Assembly: GCF_028688855.1 (NCBI RefSeq)
Contig: NZ_JAQTXI010000006.1
Location: 124,001 to 188,000, forward strand
Reading direction: 5' to 3'
Source of the DNA: Neomegalonema sp.
GTDB taxonomy: Bacteria; Pseudomonadota; Alphaproteobacteria; Rhodobacterales; Rhodobacteraceae
Length of the DNA: 64,000 nucleotides
Shown: positions 8,859 to 16,668 of the stretch, piece after piece
Layout: each line of letters begins with the position of its first letter
How positions within the stretch are numbered: the stretch's first letter is position 1
Made by a program: the position numbers and the translations under genes
Notes under the pieces: generated by a model
Seen by the model: only the letters and a program-made list of their open reading frames with translations
What the model was told of the DNA's origin: nothing
Databases searched by the model: none

Positions 8859-9818
8859 CTACAACTCGGGCGCCGCGCAGGCCCCCGACGCGATCCACCA
8901 GCCGCGCGGGGCCTTGGCGCGCAGGGTGCGGGCGGCCCTTTCGGCTCCGGCGAGATCCGGAAAGAGCCCGAAGCAGGTCGCGCCGCTGCCGGACATCCGC
9001 GCCAGAGGCGCCCCCGTCGCCCTCAGCGCCGCCAGAACCTCGCCGACGACGGGCAGACGCGCGAGGGCGGGGGCCTCCAGATCATTGCGGGTCTTCTCGC
9101 GCAGCCAGAGCGCCAGGCCCGCCGCGTCGAGGCCGGAGGGCGGTTCGGGAAGAGGCGGGTTCTCGCGGGTCTCCAGCAGGCGGAAGACCTCCGGCGTGGA
9201 GAGCCCCGCGCCCGGATTGACCAGAACCAGAGCCCCCGCAGGCGGAGCGAAAGGCGTCAGATCCTCGCCGATCCCCCGCATCCGCGCCGGACGCGCAGCG
9301 AGGCAGACCGGGACGTCCGCGCCGAGACCAAGGGCGATCCGCGCGAGCTCCTCCGCCGGAATCTCCAGCCCCCAGAGCCGGACCAGCAGCCGCAGGGCCG
9401 CCGCCGCGTCGGCGGAGCCGCCCCCGATCCCGGAGGCGACGGGGAGGTTCTTCTCCAGCGTCAGGGCCGCGCCCCCGGCCGCCGCTCCGGGGAGGGCCGC
9501 GCGCAAGGCCTCCGCCGCCCGCAGGACCAGATTCTCCGGTGGCGCGAAGGCGGACAGATAGCAGACAGGCGACGAGACCTCGATCTCGGGGGCCGCCGAA
9601 GCGGGCGCGAGGGCCGGGCCGAAGGGGCCTTCGAGCGTCAGGCTCAGGCCTGCGGCGGGCTGGGCGGTCAGCAGGTCGCCGACCTCCGGAAAGACCACGA
9701 GGCTGTCGAGCAGATGATAGCCGTCGGCCCGGCGGCCGACGACATGCAGCGCCAGATTGATCTTGGCGCGGGCGAAGTCGACCGCCTCGCCCGCGATCCT
9801 CCGGGGCGGAGGGGTCAT
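8859..9818 (-). CDS. ispE: 4-diphosphocytidyl-2-C-methyl-D-erythritol kinase
   Basis: 319-residue GHMP kinase of the MEP pathway, which phosphorylates CDP-methylerythritol with ATP. Seen: the N-terminal FARAKINLALHVVGRRADGYH substrate motif, the ATP motif PVASGIGGGSADAAAA near residue 100, and the C-terminal MSGSGATCFGLF. The start is the ATG at 9816-9818, overlapping the stop of the upstream TPR gene by four bases; the longer frame upstream is a shadow of that gene. Pathway partners dxs and ispA lie at 53-56 kb. Confidence 0.95.
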   Translation of the reverse strand: MTPPPRRIAGEAVDFARAKINLALHVVGRRADGYHLLDSLVVFPEVGDLLTAQPAAGLSLTLEGPFGPALAPASAAPEIEVSSPVCYLSAFAPPENLVLRAAEALRAALPGAAAGGAALTLEKNLPVASGIGGGSADAAAALRLLVRLWGLEIPAEELARIALGLGADVPVCLAARPARMRGIGEDLTPFAPPAGALVLVNPGAGLSTPEVFRLLETRENPPLPEPPSGLDAAGLALWLREKTRNDLEAPALARLPVVGEVLAALRATGAPLARMSGSGATCFGLFPDLAGAERAARTLRAKAPRGWWIASGACAAPEL

Positions 9819-11626
9819 TCCTCGACCGGCGCCTCGGGGGCGGGCGCCTCGGGAGAGACGGGGGCCGGAGCCGGATCGGCGGGCGCCGCCGCGAGCGAAG
9901 CGCGCTCCTCCAGCACCACCTTGTCGAGGCCCGCGTCGAGCTTGCGCAGGATGCGGAGCCTGTCCTTCTCCTCGGGCTGGAAGGAGAGGGCGCGCTTCCA
10001 CTGGAATTCGGCCTCCAGCCGACGCCCCACCATCCACATGGCGTCGCCGAGATGGTCGTTGATCACCGGATCGGTGGGATCGAGCTCCACGGCGCGTTCG
10101 AGCTGCACGGCGGCTTCGTCCATGTCGCCGAGCTTGAACAGCGCCCAGCCGTAGGAATCGACGATGTAGCCCGCGTTGGGCGCCAGGCCCACGGCCTCCT
10201 TGAGCATCTCCAGAGCCTCCTGGAGGTTCTCGTCGCGGTCGATCCAGCTGTAGGCGAGGTAGTTCATCACCGAGGGCTCGCCGGGATTGATCTCCAGCGA
10301 CTTGCGGAAATCGCGCTCGGCTTCGGGCCAGGCGCCGCGCCGCTCGTTGGCGACGCCGCGGAAATAATAGATGGGCCAGTCGCGGGCGGCCTCGCCCTGC
10401 GGACGCAGCGCCAGAGCGGCGTCATAGGCGCGCACGGCCTCGGGGAAGCGCTCCTCGCCGCGCAGCAGATCGCCGAGCGCCACGTGCAGATCGGCGTCGC
10501 GCGGGGTGCGGGCGATCAGGCCGTTCACCGCGACGATGGCGTCGTCGACCTTGCCCATGCGCGCGAGGGCGTCGGCGCGGTCCAGCTGGGCGACGTCGTA
10601 ATAGACGCCGGAATCGGCGGGCACGGCGGCGTAGGCCTTTTCGGCCTCGGCGTGGCGCTGGAGGCTCTCCCAGATGCGCCCGAGCGACAGCCGCACCGCC
10701 GGAGAAGACGGATCCAGATGCAGCGCCAGCCGCAGATAGAGCAGGGCGTAGGCGGGGCTCTCCTCGGCGCCGAAGATCTCGCTGAGGCCGAAGAGCGCCT
10801 CGGCGGCGCCCTGCTTCGCGTCGGCGGCGAGCAGGCCCGGCGCGGAGGCTCCGGCCTTTCCGGCGCGCTCCAGGGCGGCGGCGAGGATGCGGTCTCCGGC
10901 GAGGCCCTCCATGGCGTCGCGGTAGAGGGCGGCGGCCTTGTCCGTCTCGCCGCGGGCTTCGAGGAAGCGCCCGAAGGCCTCGACCACGCGGCGGTTGGGC
11001 TCGTCGAGATCGGCGAGGGCGGCGCTGAAGCGTTCTTCGGCGACCTTGTCCTCTCCGGCGATGGAGGCGGCCAGCGCCCCGTTGTAGCGGCCGAAGAGCC
11101 GCGCCAGGGCGCCGCGGTCCATGGAGGCGAAGGTCTTGAGGGCTTCGGCGGAGTCGGCGGCCTCCATCTGGGCCCAGCCGAGCAGCAGCTTGCCGACGAT
11201 GGGCGGGAAGGCCTGGGGCGCGAGGGTGAGGATGCGCTCTTCGGCGGCCCTGGGGGCGCCCGAGGCGATTTCGGCCACGGCGAGGGTCAGATGGGCGAGT
11301 CGGTTGTTGGCGTCGCGGGCGACGAGGCGCTCGGCCACGTCGAGGGAGGTCTCCATCTCGCCGGCGACGACGCCGTAGAGCAGCGCCTGTTCGAGGAAGT
11401 CGCGGTTCTGCGGATCCTGGGCGAGGGCGTCTCCGAAGCGTCGGGCGGCCTGGGCGTAGTCTCCGGCGACGACGGCGTGCTGGGCCGCCAGATAGGCGCC
11501 CGAGACGCTGCGGGCCTGAGCGGCTCCGGGAAGGCTCAGGGCGGCGACGCTGCTCAGGAGGGTTCCGGCGAAGAGCGCGGCGGCGCGGGCTCGGCGAAGG
11601 CGGGAGAAGGAGATGCGTTGCGTCAC
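9815..11626 (-). CDS. exported tetratricopeptide-repeat protein
   Basis: 603 residues. A signal peptide (basic start, Ala/Leu-rich core, PGAAQARS near residue 39) is followed by TPR units across most of the length, for example YLAAQHAVVAGDYAQAARRF near residue 46, AVRAYDAALALRP near 405, and the run AERDFRKSLEINPGEPSVMNYLAYSW through AVQLERAVELDPTDPVINDHLGDAMW at 440-540. A Pro/Ala tail ends it. Such proteins are periplasmic or envelope interaction scaffolds in alphaproteobacteria. Its stop overlaps the ispE start (ATGA), so the pair is probably coupled. Confidence 0.85.
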   Translation of the reverse strand: MTQRISFSRLRRARAAALFAGTLLSSVAALSLPGAAQARSVSGAYLAAQHAVVAGDYAQAARRFGDALAQDPQNRDFLEQALLYGVVAGEMETSLDVAERLVARDANNRLAHLTLAVAEIASGAPRAAEERILTLAPQAFPPIVGKLLLGWAQMEAADSAEALKTFASMDRGALARLFGRYNGALAASIAGEDKVAEERFSAALADLDEPNRRVVEAFGRFLEARGETDKAAALYRDAMEGLAGDRILAAALERAGKAGASAPGLLAADAKQGAAEALFGLSEIFGAEESPAYALLYLRLALHLDPSSPAVRLSLGRIWESLQRHAEAEKAYAAVPADSGVYYDVAQLDRADALARMGKVDDAIVAVNGLIARTPRDADLHVALGDLLRGEERFPEAVRAYDAALALRPQGEAARDWPIYYFRGVANERRGAWPEAERDFRKSLEINPGEPSVMNYLAYSWIDRDENLQEALEMLKEAVGLAPNAGYIVDSYGWALFKLGDMDEAAVQLERAVELDPTDPVINDHLGDAMWMVGRRLEAEFQWKRALSFQPEEKDRLRILRKLDAGLDKVVLEERASLAAAPADPAPAPVSPEAPAPEAPVEE

Positions 11627-11767
11627 GACGGCGCCTTTACGTTTGGACGAAGTTGCGCCCCCGTCGCACTGGCGCGGAGACGATCTTTTGTCTATTGCGG
11701 CGATTAAGGAGAGGATACCGGAACGTCGATTTTCACCATCATCCGCCCGGACATGAGGAGGTTCGTC

Positions 11768-11800
11768 ATGGAATTCTTTTTCTTACTGTGTCGGAAATGA
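11768..11800 (+). CDS. 10-codon leader-like reading frame ending on the dapF start
   Basis: ATG at 11768 with a near-perfect AGGAGG at 11756-11761 (6-nt spacing) encodes MEFFFLLCRK and stops at 11798-11800, overlapping the dapF ATG at 11797. An in-frame upstream ATG at 11753 would give five more residues. dapF itself has only a weak ribosome site, so this short frame may deliver ribosomes to dapF by coupling. Whether the peptide matters is unknown. It could also be chance, since the region is short. Confidence 0.4.
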   Translation: MEFFFLLCRK

Positions 11801-12657
11801 CGCAAGATTTCGAGCGAAATCCATATGCTTTCCGCAAGATGCACGGCCTCGGGAACGATTTCGTGATCCTGGATCGCCGGATGGGCGGCTTTCCGGTCAC
11901 CCCCGAACGGGCGCGGCGCATCGCGGACCGGCGGCGCGGGGTGGGTTTCGACCAGCTCGTGGTGCTGGAGGGCTCGGGACGGGCGGCGGCGCGGATGGTG
12001 ATCCTCAATCCGGACGGCTCCGAATCAGGCGCCTGCGGCAACGCCACGCGCTGCGTGGCGCGGCTGCTGATGGAGGAGGCGGGCGTCCGGGCGCTGACGG
12101 TGGAGACGGCGGCGGGTCTGCTGGCCTGCGAGGCTCTGGCGGACGGGCGCTATCGGGTGGACATGGGGCCTCCGCGTCTGGAGTGGCGCGAGATTCCGAT
12201 GTCGCGGCCCATGGCGACGGATCGTCTGGATTACGCGCCGCCGGGCTTCGCGGGCGAGATCCTGGGCGCGGGGGCGGCGAACATGGGCAATCCGCATGTC
12301 GCGTTTTTCGTGCGCGACGTGGAGGCGGTTCCTCTGGCTGCGGTCGGGCCGCGGGTGGAGCATGATCCTCTGTTTCCGGAGCGGATCAACGTGGAGTTCT
12401 GTCAGGTTCTGGCGCCGGACCGGATCCGCATGCGGGTCTGGGAGCGGGGCGCGGGGATCACGGAGGCTTGCGGCTCGGGGGCCTGCGCGACGGTGGTGGC
12501 GGGGGCGCGTCTGGGGCTGACGGGGCGTCGGGCGGAGGTGATCCTCGACGGCGGGAGCCTGGAGATCGACTGGACGGATTCCGGCGTGCTGATGACCGGC
12601 CCGGCGGCCCTGAGCTATGCGGGCGTGCTCGACGCGGCGCTGGCGGGGGCGGAATGA
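11797..12657 (+). CDS. dapF: diaminopimelate epimerase
   Basis: 286 residues; converts LL- to meso-diaminopimelate for lysine and peptidoglycan. The two catalytic cysteines are in SGACGNATRC (near residue 75) and ACGSGACAT (near residue 227), with the N-terminal FRKMHGLGNDFV and the GNPHVAFFV motif. The ATG at 11797 is my choice; a GTG at 11788 is in frame. The stop overlaps the start of the LRR gene by four bases. In relatives dapF is often followed by a tRNA methylthiotransferase gene and ftsY; here the LRR gene takes that place. Confidence 0.95.
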   Translation: MTQDFERNPYAFRKMHGLGNDFVILDRRMGGFPVTPERARRIADRRRGVGFDQLVVLEGSGRAAARMVILNPDGSESGACGNATRCVARLLMEEAGVRALTVETAAGLLACEALADGRYRVDMGPPRLEWREIPMSRPMATDRLDYAPPGFAGEILGAGAANMGNPHVAFFVRDVEAVPLAAVGPRVEHDPLFPERINVEFCQVLAPDRIRMRVWERGAGITEACGSGACATVVAGARLGLTGRRAEVILDGGSLEIDWTDSGVLMTGPAALSYAGVLDAALAGAE

Positions 12658-14315
12658 AGGAGCCGGATCAAAGCGGATGGAGCGAGGCGGAGCGCGCGGC
12701 CTACGCCGACGCAGAGCGCCGAATCAAAGAGGTGCAAGAAAGCGGGGTGCAGGAGTTAGAATTACCTACATCTCCATTGCCAGTTTTGCCGCCTTCTATA
12801 TCAAAATTATTAAAAATAAAGAAAATAAATATAAATGGAGGGAGGTTTTCAGATCTATCTCCGCTTTCTGATCTGGCTGAATTGACGTCATTGTTTTTGG
12901 GCGCTTCTCAGGTTTCAGATTTATCTCCAATTTCTGGATTAAATAACTTGGTCAGTTTAGTCGTATGGAGCGCACCAGTTTCAGATTTATCTCCACTCTC
13001 TCGGCTGACGAGCCTGAAGGAGTTGGATGTTAGCTACGCCCCGCTTTCAGACTTATCTCCAATTTCTGGACTGATAGGCTTGGAGAAATTAGATATTAGT
13101 CATTCTCAAGTTGTTGATTTGAATCAAATTTCTAATATGGTTGGGTTGAAAAAATTATGGTTAATGGGAAATAATATTTCAGATATGTCTTCAATATGTA
13201 ATTTTGTTGAATTGAGAGATTTGCATATAGGGGATAGCAATGTATCGGATTTATTTTTTATTTCTAAGTTGAATAAATTAAATTCTTTAAGATTATGGAA
13301 CACTAAGATTGTAGATTTTTCACCAATGCGCAATTTATTGCCAAGTTTACTTGAGGGTTCGCAAAGAGAATATGAAGGTTTATATTTTCAAGGAACGCTT
13401 GCCACAGAAATTGATCCGAAGCTTAAGAAGATTTCTAGTCTCAGCACCTATCCGCGTATGGTATCTTTGCTAGAATATCTTTTTCCAGAAGAGATTCCGA
13501 ATGTCTCTAAATCTTTCTTCCCAATTCGCTCTTCTGAACCGCCACGCTCTCCGGCGCTGATCGAAATCACGACCGGCGAACATCCCAGACTCGAAGCGTG
13601 GCCCAATCCGTCCTCAAATGGAAAAGCCTCGCCCAATCCCGCGCGTCTGGAAGGGTTGCTGCGGCGGGGCCAAAGCCTCTGCAAGACTCTGATCGCCTTC
13701 GGCGAAGGCATGAACGCCGGACCGGGCTTCCGGGCGGCTCTGGAGGGCTACGGCGAAGAGGCGGGCGTCGCGCCGGAGAAGGTCCTCCCCGATACGCTGG
13801 AGATGCAGGTGGACCTCGCCTTCACGGCGCTGGATCTGCGTCAGGATCATCCGGATTCCGCCATGGTCCGGGGCGAGCTGGTCAAATTCCGCGACGGCCC
13901 CCATCGCGAATTGATGGAGCAGCATTTCCCCGCCATGGCCGAGCAGGAGGCCGCCGCCGACGCCTCCGCCTTGTCGCCGGATCTTCCCGTGGCCCGGGAG
14001 GTCGAGGATTTCGCCAGGGCGCTGAAGGAAGGCGCCGAGGACGACGTCTCCCCGGAGAGCCTCGCCCGCTATGCGTCGGGCGCGCGGGAGTTGATCGAGG
14101 CCGAAGACGCCTCGCCGGAGGGGCGCAAGGACAGAAAGCGCGCCCTCTACGGCCTTTCCGGATTGGCGGCCTCGATCTTGAAGGCGGCGGGCGTCGGGAG
14201 TCTGGCCGCCGCCTTGACCGTTCTGGCCGATCTCAAGAGCCTTGGCGCGCTGGAGCCCATCGTCCGGGCGGCTGAGGCGCTCTGGCGGGTCGTCAAGGGC
14301 TTCTTCGGCTTCTAG
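12654..14315 (+). CDS. leucine-rich-repeat protein with AT-rich repeat domain
   Basis: 553 residues. An N-terminal cap (SEAERAAYADAERRIKEVQESG, then ELPTSPLPVLPPSI at 37-49) precedes eight internalin-like repeats of exactly 22 residues, marked by SD/VD-L pairs at residues 66, 88, 110, 132, 154, 176, 198 and 220 (typically VSDLSPISGL). A linker then leads to a helical C-terminal domain (about 305-553) that ends in a hydrophobic/amphipathic stretch (residues ~505-553). DNA for residues ~31-297 (about 12745-13545) is AT-rich with TTA, AAT and AAA codons, while both ends match the GC-rich genome. No signal peptide, TIR, Roc-COR or nuclease motif. The start overlaps the dapF stop. Function unknown; LRRs normally bind proteins. 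Confidence 0.8.
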   Translation: MKEPDQSGWSEAERAAYADAERRIKEVQESGVQELELPTSPLPVLPPSISKLLKIKKININGGRFSDLSPLSDLAELTSLFLGASQVSDLSPISGLNNLVSLVVWSAPVSDLSPLSRLTSLKELDVSYAPLSDLSPISGLIGLEKLDISHSQVVDLNQISNMVGLKKLWLMGNNISDMSSICNFVELRDLHIGDSNVSDLFFISKLNKLNSLRLWNTKIVDFSPMRNLLPSLLEGSQREYEGLYFQGTLATEIDPKLKKISSLSTYPRMVSLLEYLFPEEIPNVSKSFFPIRSSEPPRSPALIEITTGEHPRLEAWPNPSSNGKASPNPARLEGLLRRGQSLCKTLIAFGEGMNAGPGFRAALEGYGEEAGVAPEKVLPDTLEMQVDLAFTALDLRQDHPDSAMVRGELVKFRDGPHRELMEQHFPAMAEQEAAADASALSPDLPVAREVEDFARALKEGAEDDVSPESLARYASGARELIEAEDASPEGRKDRKRALYGLSGLAASILKAAGVGSLAAALTVLADLKSLGALEPIVRAAEALWRVVKGFFGF

Positions 14316-14848
14316 CGCCGCCAGACCTCGCGGATCACGCCGTCTTTCGCCTGGAGCGCCGCCCGGACGGGCTCCAGATGAAATCCCGGCAAGGCCGAAA
14401 GCGCATCCGGAATCGCGTCCTCGGGGTCTTCCGCCCGGGAGGCCGCGAAAGGCGGGCCGCTCCCCGCGCTGAGAAGCCACAGCGCCGAATCCGGCGTCGC
14501 GCCGGGGGCGATCTCCACCCGCGTCAGAGCCGCCACCGAAACCTCGACGCGTCCGAAGGGACCGATGCGCCGGATCCGGCCTTCCTCCACGAAGACCTCC
14601 CCTGCGCCCACCGCGCCCAGCTCCGCGCCGGAGGCTCGCGCCGCGCCGCGCTTATGGAGCCGCGCCCTCTGCGCCGCCACATGGAGCCAGCCCGCCAGAA
14701 GCGCCGCCACGAGAAAGCCCGCCCAGCCGAGGATCTGTCCGCGCGCCGCGCCGCTCAGAGATTCCCGCACCACCCAGGCCAGCGCCAGAGCCACCGCCAG
14801 AGGCTCGGCCCAGCGGCGCAGCGTCGCCAGAGCTTCGGGCCGCATCAT
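14312..14848 (-). CDS. membrane-anchored protein of unknown function
   Basis: About 178 residues. Two hydrophobic helices near residues 14-30 and 38-55 are followed by a soluble domain rich in beta-strand alternation (GEVFVEEGRIRRIGPFGRVEVSVAALTRVEI), which resembles PH-like small membrane proteins, though I cannot assign a family. The ATG at 14848 (a second at 14845) overlaps the rsmE stop, so it is the second gene of an rsmE operon. Its 3' end overlaps the convergent LRR gene stop by four bases. Confidence 0.65.
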   Translation of the reverse strand: MMRPEALATLRRWAEPLAVALALAWVVRESLSGAARGQILGWAGFLVAALLAGWLHVAAQRARLHKRGAARASGAELGAVGAGEVFVEEGRIRRIGPFGRVEVSVAALTRVEIAPGATPDSALWLLSAGSGPPFAASRAEDPEDAIPDALSALPGFHLEPVRAALQAKDGVIREVWRR

Positions 14849-15585
14849 GACCAGTCTCCCAAAACGCTCTGCCAGATCGTCAGAGCCGCCGCCGCCGCCG
14901 TATCCGCCCGCAGGATCCTCGGCCCGAGCGAAACCGCAAGGCTGGACTCCGCCGCCTTCAGCCGCGCCCGCTCCTCCGCGGAGAAGCCGCCCTCCGGACC
15001 GATCAGGATCGCCCAGGGCTCGCCTCGGGGCAGGCCGCGCAAGGCCTCGTGGGCGGGCGGCGCGTCGCGGGCCTCGTCGCAGAACATCAGCCGCCGCCCG
15101 GCGGGCCAATCCTCCAGCGCCCGCGCCAGAGTCTCCGGCTCGGCCACCTCGGGGACGTAGATTCCGCCGCATTGCTCCGCCGCCTCGACGGCGTGGGCCT
15201 GAAGCCGCTCGCGGTTCACGCGCTCGGCGTTGGTGAAGCGCGTCAGCACGGGGCGGATGCGCCTTGCGCCCAGCTCCGCCGCCTTCTCGACGATGAAATC
15301 CGTGCGGGCCTTCTTGATCGGCGCGAAGAGCAGATCCACGTCGAGAGGCAGGGCGGCGGGGCGGGTCCGGGCCAGAATCTCGAGGCTGGCGGCGCGCTTG
15401 GCCGTCGGGGCGAGCCTTCCGCGCCATTCGCCGGAGGCGTTGTTGAAGACCGCGACCTCCGCCCCCGGCCCGAGCCGCATCACGCCCATGAGGTAATGCG
15501 CCTGTTCGGGCGCAAGCCGGACCTCCGCCCCCGCCTCCAGGGGCGCGGCGAGATGGAGCCTGATTTTCGGCGTGGGATCGGTCAT
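14845..15585 (-). CDS. rsmE: 16S rRNA m3U1498 methyltransferase RsmE
   Basis: 246-residue SPOUT methyltransferase that methylates N3 of U1498 of 16S rRNA. Motifs: N-terminal [39 protein letters not shown] near residue 90, and the SAM-binding [10 protein letters not shown] and [12 protein letters not shown] near residues 195-230. Start ATG at 15585; the longer upstream frame overlaps ubiA and is not needed. Divergent from ubiA with only 37 bp between the starts. Confidence 0.93.
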   Translation of the reverse strand: MTDPTPKIRLHLAAPLEAGAEVRLAPEQAHYLMGVMRLGPGAEVAVFNNASGEWRGRLAPTAKRAASLEILARTRPAALPLDVDLLFAPIKKARTDFIVEKAAELGARRIRPVLTRFTNAERVNRERLQAHAVEAAEQCGGIYVPEVAEPETLARALEDWPAGRRLMFCDEARDAPPAHEALRGLPRGEPWAILIGPEGGFSAEERARLKAAESSLAVSLGPRILRADTAAAAALTIWQSVLGDWS

Positions 15586-15622
15586 AAGGGGCCTCCGGAA
15601 GGACGGGAGAGGGATATCACGG

Positions 15623-16561
15623 ATGACCGCTGGCGCCAGAGCCGAATCCCGGGTGGCGGACGCCGCTCCGGCCAACTGGGTGGACCTCCACGCTCCCGGG
15701 GCCTGGAGGCCCTATCTGCGGCTCATGCGGGCGGACCGGCCCATCGGGACCTGGCTTCTGCTGCTGCCCTGCTGGCAGAGTCTGGGGCTGGCCGCCATGG
15801 CCGACGCCCCGCGTCTGGGGGATCTCTGGATCTTCCTCGCCTGCGGATTGGGCGCGGTGGTCATGCGCGGCGCGGGCTGCGTGCTCAACGACATCGCCGA
15901 CCGCGATTTCGACGGCCGCGTCGAGCGCACGAAGCTGAGGCCCATCCCCTCGGGCGCCGTGACGCTGCGTCAGGCGGCGCTCTTCATGGGGGCGCTGGGC
16001 CTGATCGGGCTGATGATCCTGCTGACCTTGAACAAGGCGGCGATCTGGCTGGGCGTGCTCTCCCTGATTCCGGTGGCGGTCTATCCCTTCATGAAGCGGA
16101 TCACCTGGTGGCCTCAGGTCTTCCTCGGGATCGCCTTCAACTGGGGCGCGCTTCTGGCCTGGGCGGCTCATGCGGGAAGCCTGAGCCTCGCGCCGGTCCT
16201 GCTCTATCTCGGAGGGATCTTCTGGACCCTCGGCTACGACACCATCTACGCCCATCAGGACAAGGAGGACGACGCCCTGATCGGCGTGAAGTCCACCGCG
16301 CGGCTCTTCGGCGCGCAGACCCGCTCCTGGATGATCGGCTTCTACGTCGCCGCCGTGCTCCTCGCCGGAGCGGCGGGCTGGGCCGCAGGCGCAGGCTGGC
16401 CCTTCTGGATCGGGCTTTGCGCCTATGGGGCGCATCTGGTCTGGCAGATCCGGAGCCTGCGCATCGACGATGCGGCGCAATGCCTGAAGCTCTTCCGCTC
16501 GAACCGCGACGCCGGGCTTCTGCTCATGGCGGGCGCATGGGGCGCGGCCTTCCTCGCTTGA
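15623..16561 (+). CDS. ubiA: 4-hydroxybenzoate polyprenyltransferase
   Basis: 312-residue integral membrane prenyltransferase of ubiquinone synthesis. Aspartate motifs NDIADRDFD (near residue 92) and [12 protein letters not shown] (near residue 215) bind Mg-polyprenyl diphosphate. About eight transmembrane helices. Start ATG at 15623 with GGAGAGGG upstream. It stands directly before thrS, separated by a hairpin. Confidence 0.95.
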   Translation: MTAGARAESRVADAAPANWVDLHAPGAWRPYLRLMRADRPIGTWLLLLPCWQSLGLAAMADAPRLGDLWIFLACGLGAVVMRGAGCVLNDIADRDFDGRVERTKLRPIPSGAVTLRQAALFMGALGLIGLMILLTLNKAAIWLGVLSLIPVAVYPFMKRITWWPQVFLGIAFNWGALLAWAAHAGSLSLAPVLLYLGGIFWTLGYDTIYAHQDKEDDALIGVKSTARLFGAQTRSWMIGFYVAAVLLAGAAGWAAGAGWPFWIGLCAYGAHLVWQIRSLRIDDAAQCLKLFRSNRDAGLLLMAGAWGAAFLA

Positions 16562-16575
16562 CTTCGCGGCGGGTT

Positions 16576-16592
16576 GTGGGGAATCTCCCCAC
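16576..16592 (+). terminator. hairpin between ubiA and thrS
   Basis: A perfect 7-bp stem (GTGGGGA / TCCCCAC) with an ATC loop, 15 nt after the ubiA stop and 77 nt before thrS. No T-run follows, so it may be a terminator remnant, an mRNA end or part of the thrS leader. Confidence 0.4.
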
Positions 16593-16668
16593 CCCGGCCC
16601 TGAGCTCCGGCCTTGAACTCCGGGCCCCTCACCTCATCTCATCCGATTTGCTCCAAGGACAAGCGATC

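Noticed and set aside
12745-13545. Prophage or transposon insertion in the LRR gene
   Set aside because: No integrase, transposase, terminal inverted repeats or target duplications were seen and the reading frame is intact.
15049-16668. The 540-codon upstream extension of thrS
   Set aside because: It covers rsmE and ubiA on other frames and its sequence is not protein-like; thrS clearly starts at 16669.
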